A DNA stretch of 64,000 nt from Scytonema sp045865695 (GTDB taxonomy: Bacteria; Cyanobacteriota; Cyanobacteriia; Cyanobacteriales; Nostocaceae), in NCBI RefSeq assembly GCF_045865695.1, contig NZ_BAACAP010000194.1:4570-68569 (forward strand), written 5' to 3'. Shown in pieces: positions 1-9,708 of this stretch; the first letter of the stretch is position 1, and every line of letters starts with the position of its first letter. The notes below the pieces were generated by a model. It was given only the letters and a program-made list of their open reading frames with translations, was not told where the DNA came from and ran no database searches. The position numbers and the translations under genes were made by a program.

Positions 1-446
1 GGCGTTTAATCAAGATTTTCCTTTACTTGCATAATGTAGAAGAACAACATGGAGCATTTCAATACATTCCACGTTCTTTAACCTCTGTATTTAGTTGGCA
101 ATATTACCAACTTTATTACAAACTTTGGAAGTCAAGTTATATGGGTATAGATGATGAAGATGTAGAAAAAGCTATTCCCAAATCAGCTTGGAAATCTTGT
201 CCGGGTTCAGCAGGTACGATTGTTCTTGTAGATACAAAAAATGTTTTACATCACGGTACAGTACGTACACAGACTCGCTCAACGCTATTCTTCTGTTATA
301 CAGCTAATCCCCCTGAGAGACCAGATCTCTGCACTCAATATTGGGATGATACTTATCCCAGAGCTGAGTTACTTTTGCCAGATGATTCAGTGACATATCC
401 AGCCACACCACTACTGAGTCAGCAAAAAACTCTAACCTTCAAATAA
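1..446 (+). CDS. PhyH-type Fe(II)/2-oxoglutarate oxygenase, C-terminal part (partial)
   Basis: Only the last ~147 codons are in the window; the reading frame is open back to base 3, so the gene starts to the left. The visible part has features of the phytanoyl-CoA dioxygenase family: a strand reading IKIFLYL, then HGAFQYIPRS, and near the end the distal iron-binding histidine in a VLHHGT context followed by an arginine that would bind 2-oxoglutarate (TRSTLFFCYT). The proximal HxD motif would lie outside the window. It probably hydroxylates a small molecule, but the substrate cannot be read. MysH, which converts MAAs to palythines, is also a PhyH-family enzyme and an MAA locus lies 6 kb away; any link is only a guess. 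Confidence 0.7.
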   Translation, partial: RLIKIFLYLHNVEEQHGAFQYIPRSLTSVFSWQYYQLYYKLWKSSYMGIDDEDVEKAIPKSAWKSCPGSAGTIVLVDTKNVLHHGTVRTQTRSTLFFCYTANPPERPDLCTQYWDDTYPRAELLLPDDSVTYPATPLLSQQKTLTFK

Positions 447-607
447 TCTTATAACCTTGCGCTCTGCACTACAGAACTTTCACTTTACCCAGCATTTTTA
501 ATTGAAAGCTGAGCTGCGAGCGTGCGATCGTCAAAGGCTGAGTGAGGAATCGATAAGATGCCTAATAATCTGGGTCGAGTTTCAGTTCCGCTAGATTTTA
601 CTCAATG
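447..607. other. Trailer-side flank of the CRISPR array
   Basis: No gene. Two decayed pieces of the CRISPR repeat are visible: a copy of the repeat's right end near 493-508 (ATTTTTAATTGAAAG) and a copy of its left half at 579-594 (GTTTCAGTTCCGCTAG, three mismatches). Degenerate repeats at this side suggest the old, distal end of the array. Confidence 0.5.
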
Positions 608-2341
608 GTTTCAATCCCGCCAGCGGGTTTCATTTAATTGAAAGGATTTTGGTAGAACAGACCCTACATTTGGTATTCGGTTTCAATCCCGCCAGCGGGT
701 TTCATTTAATTGAAAGTCCCAAAGCCGCTTAAACAATTTGTTGTATTGAGGTCGTTTCAATCCCGCAAGCGGGTTTCATTTAATTGAAAGACTACACCCA
801 TCCATTGAGTAGTAGTATTTGTGGGGTGTTTCAATCCCGCAAGCGGGTTTCATTTAATTGAAAGTTTTATTCGATTTACTAGATAAAAAAGCGGCAATTA
901 GGTTTCAATCCCGCAAGCGGGTTTCATTTAATTGAAAGAGGAGTTGGTCATGTCTTTAGACTGCTCAAAAGGTTTCAATCCCGCAAGCGGGTTTCATTTA
1001 ATTGAAAGTCACGGTGCAGTTTGCAATTGTTCGGATCTCATGAATCGTTTCAATCCCGCAAGCGGGTTTCATTTAATTGAAAGAATGCACGTATGGATTT
1101 ATTGCCTCTAACTTGACGGGTTTCAATCCCGCAAGCGGGTTTCATTTAATTGAAAGTGGCGATCGCCTGCAGGCGGTGTTGATCAGCCAATTCGTTTCAA
1201 TCCCGCAAGCGGGTTTCATTTAATTGAAAGATCTGAGTAGCATTCAGGTAACGTGTGGGGATTGTTTCAATCCCGCAAGCGGGTTTCATTTAATTGAAAG
1301 CCGATGGGTTGCCAAACATCGAGGGCGCGGTTATTCTCGAAAGTTTCAATCCCGCAAGCGGGTTTCATTTAATTGAAAGCATTGCTTGACTCAAAGCAAG
1401 AATCGAGCACGACTAAAAGTTTCAATCCCGCAAGCGGGTTTCATTTAATTGAAAGCTCCAGCACCAGTTCGTAGCATTAATCGCTGCTTTCAATGTTTCA
1501 ATCCCGCAAGCGGGTTTCATTTAATTGAAAGCACCGTCGCTATGTTGCCCAGTATTTTCGCTGTTAGGTTTCAATCCCGCAAGCGGGTTTCATTTAATTG
1601 AAAGCTGGATCGGAACTCATGATGTGACCGCTATTCCTGTAAGGTTTCAATCCCGCAAGCGGGTTTCATTTAATTGAAAGCTGCTGCTGACTCTCCCATA
1701 AATCCTCCGTCAACGGGTTTCAATCCCGCAAGCGGGTTTCATTTAATTGAAAGTAGATACCGCACAAATGAGGGCACACTCATCACAGTTTCAATCCCGC
1801 AAGCGGGTTTCATTTAATTGAAAGATTGATTGTCCTTCAGCAGTGGACATTTAACAATTCTGTTTCAATCCCGCAAGCGGGTTTCATTTAATTGAAAGTC
1901 TAGCTCTATTAGCTCATTCCGATAGCGGTCTAACGGTTTCAATCCCGCAAGCGGGTTTCATTTAATTGAAAGCAAAAGACATTGTTATTGGGCAAAAGTT
2001 TATCTTAAGTGTTTCAATCCCGCAAGCGGGTTTCATTTAATTGAAAGCTAAATAGCTCATACCAAATCATATTGTTGGTTAGACGTTTCAATCCCGCAAG
2101 CGGGTTTCATTTAATTGAAAGGTTTATGAGTGGTCGGATAATGGAGCACTGAAGATTGTTTCAATCCCGCAAGCGGGTTTCATTTAATTGAAAGATGTAC
2201 AAAGATGCTATATCAATCGCATTGTACAAAGGTTTCAATCCCGCAAGCGGGTTTCATTTAATTGAAAGTTTGCAATTCTTCAACGCGCTGCTTCTCTTCT
2301 TTTGGTTTCAATCCCGCAAGCGGGTTTCATTTAATTGAAAG
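608..2341 (-). CRISPR. CRISPR array, 24 repeats of 37 bp and 23 spacers
   Basis: Repeats start at 608, 680, 754, 828, 902, 972, 1047, 1120, 1194, 1264, 1343, 1419, 1495, 1568, 1644, 1717, 1788, 1862, 1936, 2011, 2085, 2158, 2232 and 2305. Spacers are 33-42 bp. On the plus strand a repeat begins GTTTCAATCCCGCAAGCGGG and ends TTTCATTTAATTGAAAG. Read on the minus strand it begins CTTTCAATTAAATG, carries the hairpin CCCGC-TT-GCGGG and ends ATTGAAAC. That is the layout of known cyanobacterial type I-D/III repeats with an 8-nt 5' handle, so transcription is inferred to be leftward with the leader at the right. The two leftmost repeats share a loop variant (GCCAGC), as expected at the trailer end. 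No cas genes are in the window. Confidence 0.97.
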
Positions 2342-2485
2342 GGCTGGGGTCTGAAACGAGGATTTAGAAAGAGTTTTGCGCTGCATTTTGGCAAAGCTCT
2401 CTCAAAAGTTCATTTCAGGCTTCGTTCGCTCACAGCGAGAACTACCATAAAACGCTGTATCTATTACATTGTCAAGGTTCTGAAG

Positions 2486-2533
2486 TTTTGGCAGTACCCC
2501 CCGGTTTTTCGACCGCGCTTCGCCTTGCCAAAA
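2486..2533 (-). promoter_or_regulatory. Probable CRISPR leader element
   Basis: About 145 bp beyond the last repeat lies a 48-bp block bounded by TTTTGGCA and TGCCAAAA, with a C-run and a GGTTTTTCGACC hairpin inside. I recall similar blocks beside other cyanobacterial CRISPR arrays, which supports a leader on this side. The whole stretch 2342-2862 has no gene. Confidence 0.45.
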
Positions 2534-2862
2534 TTTATCTGTGTCTTCATGATAAAATAATGGCATCGTCTTGTCGAGGTTTGTTGAAACCGTAGGTAAT
2601 TATTTTTTTAGCGCCTATATCTAGAATGTGGAGATTTGAGTAAAATCTTCTGCCTTCAGTAACTTTTACACATAAGTTGTATTTTATCGCGAGATGGAAT
2701 GTGTTAGTTAATCTGGACGATTAGTGAGGCTGGCAAGGATAGCGACGGAATAGCTAATTCTATCGTCAGTTAGATTTTCCCAACTCTTCAACCTCTGACT
2801 CTCAGAAAACTGTTATCATCCCAGGAAAGCGGCTCTTGTTGACGTCGCTATTGATAAAAGTT

Positions 2863-4155
2863 ATGGTGAAGAAAGTTGCGATTGTTGGTGCGGGACCTAG
2901 CGGGCTTTTGCTTGCTCATTACCTGTTACGCCGTGGCGAGCGATATAAAATTGATATTTATGACCGCCGTAGCGATCCAAGAAAAGTCCCATTCTCAAAC
3001 TCCAGAACCTTTCCTATCTCCCTGAATGAAAGAGGTATGAGGGCTTTGAGAAATATTGAGGGTTTGGAGGAGGCGGTTGAAGCTATTAGCCTGAAAATGA
3101 CTGGAACGATTTTTCACCAAAGGAATGGCAAGCAACGGGTAACGAATAGGAAAAAAGCTCTGACGACTCTCGATCGCACTAGTTTAGCGATAGTTTTATT
3201 AGAAAAGGTAACTGAAAGATACAATAGTAGCCACATCGACGTTCACTTCGATTGCCAATGCACTAATGTGGATTTTACAGCGAAGAAGCTAAAATTTCAG
3301 AACTTGGAGTCGGAAACGGATTTTGAGGTTGATTACGATATTTTAATTGGTGCAGATGGCTCGCGCTCTGTTGTGAGAGAACACTTTGCACGCACTAAGG
3401 ATTTTCATTGCGAACAAAAGTATGTTCCCAACAACTATAAATCGATTTTTCTTCCTCCTCCTAAAGATGCAAAAATCAATTTAGAACAAGGCAAAATTCA
3501 CTCGTGGATACTCAAAGATGGCACATTGGTGGTTTTATTGCATCAACGGTTTGGAGGAATGGGTGGTGTCATTCTATTTCTCCATAACAAGAATCAGGTA
3601 GATTCTCTTTCTACGACGGATGAAGTTTGCCAATTTTTTCAAAGTAATTTTCCAGAAGTCGCTCAACTCATGCCACAAGAGGAGGCTGAGGCTTTTCTGG
3701 CTAGACCAACATCAAGAATTTTAACAATCCGTTGCGATCGCTATCATGAGGGTGATAGCGTTTTGTTGATAGGAGATGCTGCTCATGCCGTATCTTCTTC
3801 TATAGGTCAAGGTTGCAATGCGGCTTTGGAAGATGTGGTTTTGTTAGATGCTTTGTTGAACGAATATTCTGATGATTTTTTATTAGCGATAGAACAATTT
3901 ACTGTTCGTCGAAAGCAGGATGCTCTTGCTTTGGTTGAGCTTGGCGATAACGCTTTTCCTTCAACAACAAGACTATTTATTGAGTTTGCTTTAAGAGAGA
4001 GCGTTGCTCGATTTCTACACAAAGTATTCCCACAATACTTTATACCTCCTCTTTCTGAGTTGATATTTGAAACAACAACTCCCTATTCAGATATTTTGGA
4101 TTTATACAAAGGTTGGATCTCTAAAGTTAGAAAATCCAATGCTTCTCTTCAATAA
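2863..4155 (+). CDS. FAD-dependent monooxygenase, kynurenine 3-monooxygenase-like
   Basis: A class A flavoprotein monooxygenase of about 430 residues. The N-terminus has the FAD-binding Rossmann motif (VAIVGAGPSG), the middle carries the GADG motif (DILIGADGSRSVVREHF), and the C-terminal third has the second FAD motif (GDAAHAVSSSIGQGCNAALED), which in spacing and sequence resembles kynurenine 3-monooxygenase. No C-terminal membrane helix is evident. Such enzymes use NAD(P)H and O2 to hydroxylate aromatic rings. I chose the ATG at 2863 because the Rossmann strand begins right after it; an in-frame TTG at 2836 has a better Shine-Dalgarno (AGGAAAG) and would add nine residues. It stands alone on its strand between the CRISPR array and a PEP-CTERM gene, so its substrate is unknown. 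Confidence 0.8.
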   Translation: MVKKVAIVGAGPSGLLLAHYLLRRGERYKIDIYDRRSDPRKVPFSNSRTFPISLNERGMRALRNIEGLEEAVEAISLKMTGTIFHQRNGKQRVTNRKKALTTLDRTSLAIVLLEKVTERYNSSHIDVHFDCQCTNVDFTAKKLKFQNLESETDFEVDYDILIGADGSRSVVREHFARTKDFHCEQKYVPNNYKSIFLPPPKDAKINLEQGKIHSWILKDGTLVVLLHQRFGGMGGVILFLHNKNQVDSLSTTDEVCQFFQSNFPEVAQLMPQEEAEAFLARPTSRILTIRCDRYHEGDSVLLIGDAAHAVSSSIGQGCNAALEDVVLLDALLNEYSDDFLLAIEQFTVRRKQDALALVELGDNAFPSTTRLFIEFALRESVARFLHKVFPQYFIPPLSELIFETTTPYSDILDLYKGWISKVRKSNASLQ

Positions 4156-4607
4156 GTCTCACTCACTATCCCCCTTAAAAAGCTACAGTGTATACACAAG
4201 TTGAATTTACCCCCCTTTAATATCTTTAGAGGTTATTTATAAAGTCAATCTTAAATCGCTTTTTTCCAAATTGGGATGCTCCCGTTTAAAAGAGTTACAG
4301 CAGTTCCCACGTTCGTGAGGTACAACTGCTTTCATCCCCCCTTGGCAAGGGGGGACAGAGAGGGGTAATTTTTGTACCTCCCCAAGTTGAAATCTGCTGT
4401 ATTTAGTATTAACTCTTACATAAATTAAATGGTATATAAATCTAGAATCCACATCAGGTAGATTACTGATTCTTAGTTTTTTAAACCAATTCTTTAACAT
4501 ATACGTCTCAATTATTTTTTTCTATTAAAGATAATCAATTTTTGTAGTCATCTTTGGAAATAGAAGACGATATTTATGTCAGAGACATCAGATAAAGAGT
4601 TTTAAAA
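4156..4607. other. Intergenic, with a lone MITE end
   Basis: No convincing gene. At about 4227-4257 there is a sequence (AGAGGTTATTTATAAAGTC) matching the terminal repeat of the MITE-like elements at 39366 and 45546. Near 4335-4362 is a CCCCCCTTGGCAAGGGGGG hairpin of a common cyanobacterial dispersed type. Confidence 0.4.
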
Positions 4608-5705
4608 ATGACAACCAAACAATTGATACGCCTTACTCAATTTGCAGTTCCTTTCGTAACGACTTGCATTCTGGGTTTTTCCGGTTATGCTAACGCTTCT
4701 ACACTAGGTATTGCTTCAGATTTCAACGCCTTTGTTCTTGGAGATATGAAACAATCATCTGATACCGAAGGTAGAGTTGCTATAGGTGGGAATGGGACAT
4801 TAACTAACTATGGTGTGGGAGATAGACTCACTAATTCACATGGTACGAGAGACGATATAATTGTTGGTGGTACATTAATTTACAACGGTGGTCAGGTATT
4901 TAACGGTAATGTTGTATATGGTACGGGTTCTGCTCCAACAGTCAGTACTCCAAATGGTAGTATCAGACAAGATAACTCAATTGACTTCACTGCTGCTGGA
5001 CAACACTTAAAAAGTCTATCTGCATATTTAGCGGGTTTAACTCCTAACGCTACTACAACTGTTCATAACTGGGGAGGAATCGAATTACAAGGGAGCAGCT
5101 CAGATTTAAACATTTTTAAGATTAATGAAAATGTTTTTGCACCAAACAACTATGTTAATAATTTCAGCATTAACGGACCTTCCACTTCTAGCCTCATCGT
5201 CAATATCGGCGGTACAAATATCTCCATGAAAAACTTTGGTTTTTCTAATAATCTTATGTCCGGTTTGAGGCAGAAAGTTTTATTTAATTTCTATGAGGCT
5301 ACTAGCATTGAACTAACAAACATAGGTTTTCAAGGCAGTATTCTTGCACCTCTAGCGCACTTGAAAACCACATATGGTGAAGTGAATGGTCAAGTCATTG
5401 TGGCTTCATCGGAAGGAAGTGGAGAATATCACGATTATCAATTTACAGGTACTTTACCTGATATGCCATCCACTAATACCAATACTTCTACTGATAGCAC
5501 AACTAGTGGCGCTCCCTCCACTGGTGGCACAACTGATAGCAATACCTCTACTGGTAGCAATGATACTGTAGTTGATAGTACTATTAGCAATACAACAACT
5601 AATAGCAATTCTCAAACCACAACAGTTCCTGAACCAGCGACTGTGGCAAGTTTGAGTTTGATGGCTGCTACAATGAGTTTGATTCGCCGCAAGCGTATGA
5701 GATGA
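4608..5705 (+). CDS. Choice-of-anchor A family PEP-CTERM exported protein
   Basis: A 365-residue secreted protein. Residues 1-31 are a signal peptide ending ANA-S. The body is a beta-rich choice-of-anchor A domain (opening LGIASDFNAFVLGD, then a glycine/asparagine-rich repeat region to about residue 285). A Ser/Thr/Asn-rich linker of roughly 50 residues built from short TSTGS-like repeats follows. The C-terminus is a textbook PEP-CTERM sorting tail: VPEPAT, a hydrophobic helix and RRKRMR. The family rule is processing by an exosortase and release or display at the cell envelope, often with exopolysaccharide. Nothing links it to the neighbouring NRPS. The low-complexity linker makes the other frames there look open, but they are not genes. 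Confidence 0.88.
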   Translation: MTTKQLIRLTQFAVPFVTTCILGFSGYANASTLGIASDFNAFVLGDMKQSSDTEGRVAIGGNGTLTNYGVGDRLTNSHGTRDDIIVGGTLIYNGGQVFNGNVVYGTGSAPTVSTPNGSIRQDNSIDFTAAGQHLKSLSAYLAGLTPNATTTVHNWGGIELQGSSSDLNIFKINENVFAPNNYVNNFSINGPSTSSLIVNIGGTNISMKNFGFSNNLMSGLRQKVLFNFYEATSIELTNIGFQGSILAPLAHLKTTYGEVNGQVIVASSEGSGEYHDYQFTGTLPDMPSTNTNTSTDSTTSGAPSTGGTTDSNTSTGSNDTVVDSTISNTTTNSNSQTTTVPEPATVASLSLMAATMSLIRRKRMR

Positions 5706-6104
5706 AATTGCTTTGAGATGTTTGTCAAAATTTGCAAGATATTTGCTCTCAAAATCAATCAACCATATACTTAGGTTGAGCCAGAATCTATACCATGAAA
5801 GAGTGTCGATTCTGGCTATATATTAATTTTAACTTATTCAAAATTAGTCGCTTTTTTTAATAAAGCTGCTATGAATGGGAAGTATATTCTGACCTACAAT
5901 GCCGCCTAAGACTTATTAGTCATCCATCATTGGTAAGAATTTTAGTTTTATTATACTCTAGAATGTATCTCTATTTCTCCTACCTATTGAGTGTAGAGCT
6001 ACTTAATTTTGTGATATTCTTAAACAGGGCAGGAGTAAGCCTCCCATATAAGTACAAGAAATTAACAGTCGGATCTGCGATCGCTCGCAAATAAGTCATT
6101 AGAT
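5706..6104. other. Intergenic, presumed promoter region of the NRPS gene
   Basis: AT-rich, no gene seen. A HIP1 site (GCGATCGC) lies just before the NRPS start. Confidence 0.3.
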
Positions 6105-9100
6105 ATGAAAGCATCATTTTCTTCTATCTCGAAGCTGAAAGAATATTGGGAAGAATACTTATCTGGGGAATTACCTTTACTCGAATTACCTACTAGTTCA
6201 CCTCGCTCTTCTGTAAAAACTTCCAATGACTTTTCATACACCTTTGCAATCGATAATAGATTAACTGCGTTATTAAAGCAACTCGCTTTCTCTGAAAATA
6301 TTAGTCTCGATCGCCTTCTTTTAGCAGCATTTAAAGTTCTGCTTTACCGTTATACAAATGAAACAGATATTCTGGTTGGTTTGCTAGTAAATCAGCAAGA
6401 TAGCTCTCAATGTGGAGAAGTAACGAGCAACTTTGCTAATGTAGTTATTTCACGAGATTTTATTTCAGAAAAGGTTTCATTTAAAAACTTTTTAAGTCAA
6501 GTTAATCATACTGTTTCAGAAATAAGGAAGTATCAAGACTACCCGTTTAGATTGTTAGTAGAAGAATTACAATCAAAGTCTAACCCAAGCTATTCAGCTA
6601 TCTGTCAAGCTTTATTTACTTTCCAAAATGGAAATAAATCAGAAGCCACATCAAAGTTCTTTGAGACATTAGCCAATCGGCAGATGACAAACCAAGAACT
6701 AGAAGACAGGGAACACTCGCAGCAAAAAGTTGAATTTGGTTTAAGCTTAGAAGTCATTCAGCTTTCTGAATCATTACAGAGTTCCTTTAAGTACAACAGC
6801 GGTCTGTTGGATGAAGCGATCGCTGCTCAAATAAGCGAACATTTCCAGAATTTACTAGAAAGTATTGTATCAGATCCAGAACAGTCAGTCGCTCAGTTAC
6901 CATTACTTAGTGAGAGAGAACGAGAGAAAATATTGGTTGAATGGAATACCACTGAGATTGACTGTGACCCTACTTTATGTCTTCATCAATTAATTGAAGC
7001 ACAAGTCGAGCGAACGCCAAATGCGATTGCAGTTTCTTTTGCAGAGGAACATCTTACCTATCGCGAACTGAACGAAAGAGCCAATCAATTAGCACGTTAC
7101 TTACAAACACTAGGAGTTAAGCCAGAAGTATTGGTGGGTGTTTGCATCGATCGCTCTTTGGATATGCTGGTAGGACTTTTAGGGATTTTGAAAGCTGGTG
7201 CTGCTTACTTACCTCTAGATCCTGGTTATCCACAAGAACGCTTAGAGTTAATCTTAAGCGATTCTCAAGTACCAGTATTACTGACTGGCGATCGAAAGTT
7301 ATTTGCTGATGATGAATATAGAAAAGTCATCTGTTTACACGCGGATAAGGAAAAAATCGCTACCCATAGCAAAGATAACCTCATAACAGATATCACTGGC
7401 AAAAATTTGGCTTACGTTATTTACACTTCCGGTTCAACTGGTAAGCCTAAAGGAGTGGTAATTCCTCACAGTGCTGTAGTCAATTTCTTAAAATCCATGC
7501 AGCATAAACCTGGAATCACTGAGTCGGATGTACTTTTGGCAGTGACTACAATATCATTTGATATTGCTGCCTTGGAGCTATACCTGCCCTTGATTACAGG
7601 TGCTAGAGTGGTGTTGGCTACTCGCGAAGTGGCGAGCGATGGTAAGCTGCTCAAAGAGCTAATTAATACTTCTGGTGCGACAGTGATGCAAGCCACACCA
7701 GCAAGTTGGCGAATGTTGCTTGCTGCTCAGTGGAATGGTTCTCCTCAACTGAAAATTCTTTGTGGTGGGGAAGGCTTAACTAGCGATTTGGCACAGCATT
7801 TGTTAGAAAAAGGTGCTGCTGTCTGGAATCTTTATGGACCGACTGAAACTACTATTTGGTCAACTGTTTGTAAAGTAGAAGTATCGTTACTATCTCGTGC
7901 GTTAGTCCCTATCGGGCGTCCTATAGCCAACACGCAAATCTACATATTAGATTCCTTTCTTCAACCAGTTCCTGTGGGAACGATCGGCGAGTTGTATATA
8001 GGTGGTGTTGGAGTTGCACGCGGTTATCTCAACCGTCCCGAACTGACTGCTGAACGATTTATAGATAGTCCTTTCTCACTTGATAGCCGTCTTTACAAAA
8101 CGGGAGATTTAGCACGTTACCTGTCTGATGGTAATATTGAGTACGTTAGTCGCATAGATAATCAAGTAAAAATTCGAGGTTATCGGATCGAACTTGGAGA
8201 AATAGAAAACACTTTATCTACTCATCCACAAGTACAAGAAGCGGTTGTAATTGTTCGTTGCGTTCGCGAAGCGACTTTGAATGAGTACCGCTCCCCGGAA
8301 AAACAAATAGTAGCTTATATCACTAGTAAACACGAAACTCCAACTCCTGAAACTTTGCGTGACTTTCTCAAACAGAAGCTACCGGATTACATGATACCAA
8401 TAGCTTTTGTGACATTGGATAAATTACCTTTAACTCCTAGTGGAAAAGTAGATCGTCGTGCTTTGCCAAAGCCAACAGTTTCTAACTTCTGCCAACATAA
8501 TCAATTTGTCGCACCAAGCAGCGATACCGAACGGAGATTAGCAAAAATCTGGTCAGAGATTTTGAACATTCAGCAAGTCGGGGTGAAAGATAACTTCTTT
8601 GAAATTGGTGGCAATTCTCTTTCAGCAATTCATTTAATAGCTTCTATTGAGAAGCACTTTGGTAAAGAACTACCCGTATCACTAGTGCTAATCAATCCCA
8701 CTATTGAAAAATTTGGACGCCTTCTCGATACCAATTCAGAGACTTTTGATAACTCCCCCTTAATTCCCATCCAACCAAAAGGTAACAAGCAGCCATTTTT
8801 CTGCGTACATCCGGCGGGAGGTCATGTTATGTGCTACTTTAGATTAGTGCATTATCTAGGTGCAGACCAACCGCTTTATGGCTTGCAAGCACAGGGGTTT
8901 CATGGAGGAGAAGAACCCTTGACGCGAATCGAGGATATGGCAAGATTGTATATCCAAGCCATTCAGAAAGTTCAACCTCAAGGTCCCTATCAAATTGGCG
9001 GTTGGTCATTTGGGGGAGTTGTAGCCTATGAAATGGCACAACAATTGCACAAGCAAGGACAGGAAGTTTCTTTGTTAGCAATACTGGATTCCTACGTTCC

Positions 9101-9560
9101 AATTTTGTTAGATAAAAACAAAAAAATTGATGCTCCTTACTTGGTGGGTGCTCTTTCTAGGTACTTTGGTGGAATGTTAGGTCAAGATAATTTAGTCACT
9201 CCTGATGAAATTAAGCACTTGAGTGCTGACGAACAAATTGAATACATTCTTGATAAGGCAGTAGAAGTCAAGATATTACCATCATCAAATCAAAACCGAC
9301 GTATTGTTGATGTGTTAGTTGGAACGCTAAAAGCTACTTATTCCTATGTGAAACAGCCTTATCCAGGAAAAGTTACTGTGTTCAGGGCTACAGAAAAGCA
9401 TATCATGGCTCCCGATCCCACCCTTGTGTGGGTGGAATTATTCTCTATAATGGATGCGGGCGATATAAAGATAGTTGATGTTTCAGGTAATCACTACACA
9501 TTCATCTTGGAACCTTATCTACAAGTCTTGGCAGAATGGTTGAAGTTATGTCTGGCTTGA
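6105..9560 (+). CDS. mysE: MysE-like NRPS: partial C, A (predicted Gly), PCP, thioesterase
   Basis: A 1151-residue single-module peptide synthetase. Residues 1-265 match only the C-terminal half of a condensation domain (starts near YWEEYLSGELPLLELP; no HHxxxDG). The adenylation domain runs from about 290 to 790 (YTSGSTGKPKG at 440-450; YGPTETT at 577-583; KTGD). The carrier protein has Ser838 in FFEIGGNSL, and the thioesterase (about 890-1150) has GWSFGG with Ser968. Aligned by eye to GrsA, the ten pocket residues are D486, I487, L490, Q529, L552, G554, L576, I584, W585 and K781: the published glycine code. MysE of Anabaena variabilis (A-T-TE) attaches serine to mycosporine-glycine to give shinorine. 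By analogy this one would attach glycine, giving mycosporine-2-glycine. It is 5-10 kb from mysABC and on the opposite strand, so the assignment rests on context. Confidence 0.75.
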   Translation: MKASFSSISKLKEYWEEYLSGELPLLELPTSSPRSSVKTSNDFSYTFAIDNRLTALLKQLAFSENISLDRLLLAAFKVLLYRYTNETDILVGLLVNQQDSSQCGEVTSNFANVVISRDFISEKVSFKNFLSQVNHTVSEIRKYQDYPFRLLVEELQSKSNPSYSAICQALFTFQNGNKSEATSKFFETLANRQMTNQELEDREHSQQKVEFGLSLEVIQLSESLQSSFKYNSGLLDEAIAAQISEHFQNLLESIVSDPEQSVAQLPLLSEREREKILVEWNTTEIDCDPTLCLHQLIEAQVERTPNAIAVSFAEEHLTYRELNERANQLARYLQTLGVKPEVLVGVCIDRSLDMLVGLLGILKAGAAYLPLDPGYPQERLELILSDSQVPVLLTGDRKLFADDEYRKVICLHADKEKIATHSKDNLITDITGKNLAYVIYTSGSTGKPKGVVIPHSAVVNFLKSMQHKPGITESDVLLAVTTISFDIAALELYLPLITGARVVLATREVASDGKLLKELINTSGATVMQATPASWRMLLAAQWNGSPQLKILCGGEGLTSDLAQHLLEKGAAVWNLYGPTETTIWSTVCKVEVSLLSRALVPIGRPIANTQIYILDSFLQPVPVGTIGELYIGGVGVARGYLNRPELTAERFIDSPFSLDSRLYKTGDLARYLSDGNIEYVSRIDNQVKIRGYRIELGEIENTLSTHPQVQEAVVIVRCVREATLNEYRSPEKQIVAYITSKHETPTPETLRDFLKQKLPDYMIPIAFVTLDKLPLTPSGKVDRRALPKPTVSNFCQHNQFVAPSSDTERRLAKIWSEILNIQQVGVKDNFFEIGGNSLSAIHLIASIEKHFGKELPVSLVLINPTIEKFGRLLDTNSETFDNSPLIPIQPKGNKQPFFCVHPAGGHVMCYFRLVHYLGADQPLYGLQAQGFHGGEEPLTRIEDMARLYIQAIQKVQPQGPYQIGGWSFGGVVAYEMAQQLHKQGQEVSLLAILDSYVPILLDKNKKIDAPYLVGALSRYFGGMLGQDNLVTPDEIKHLSADEQIEYILDKAVEVKILPSSNQNRRIVDVLVGTLKATYSYVKQPYPGKVTVFRATEKHIMAPDPTLVWVELFSIMDAGDIKIVDVSGNHYTFILEPYLQVLAEWLKLCLA

Positions 9561-9639
9561 TGATTAGGGATTGGGAAAAAGAGGTTACCATTCTATTTTT
9601 GTGAGCGCTCGCTTTTGGTACGCTTTGCCAATGCCTGTA

Positions 9640-9664
9640 GTAGGGTGGGCATTGCCCACCCTAC
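9640..9664. terminator. Perfect 11-bp hairpin between convergent genes
   Basis: GTAGGGTGGGC, three-base loop, GCCCACCCTAC, lying between the convergent ends of the NRPS and methyltransferase genes. It could end transcription from both sides, but lacks a T-run and belongs to a dispersed family (an imperfect copy is at 12460-12511, another near 27427). Confidence 0.45.
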
Positions 9665-9708
9665 AAAATTGGTAATGCTAGGGAAAAAGTTTTCATAACA
9701 ATAGATGT

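Noticed and set aside
608..2341. Rightward (plus) transcription of the CRISPR array, since ATTGAAAG at the plus-strand repeat end resembles a crRNA handle
   Set aside because: Known cyanobacterial repeats place the hairpin immediately before an (A)TTGAAAC/CTGAAAC end; this occurs on the minus strand, and degenerate repeats lie at the left.
4237..4500. 87-codon minus-strand open frame
   Set aside because: It runs through a dispersed CCCCCCTTGG hairpin and a MITE end; no family features.
5454..5762. 102-codon minus-strand frame opposite the PEP-CTERM linker
   Set aside because: A shadow of the low-complexity Ser/Thr repeats.
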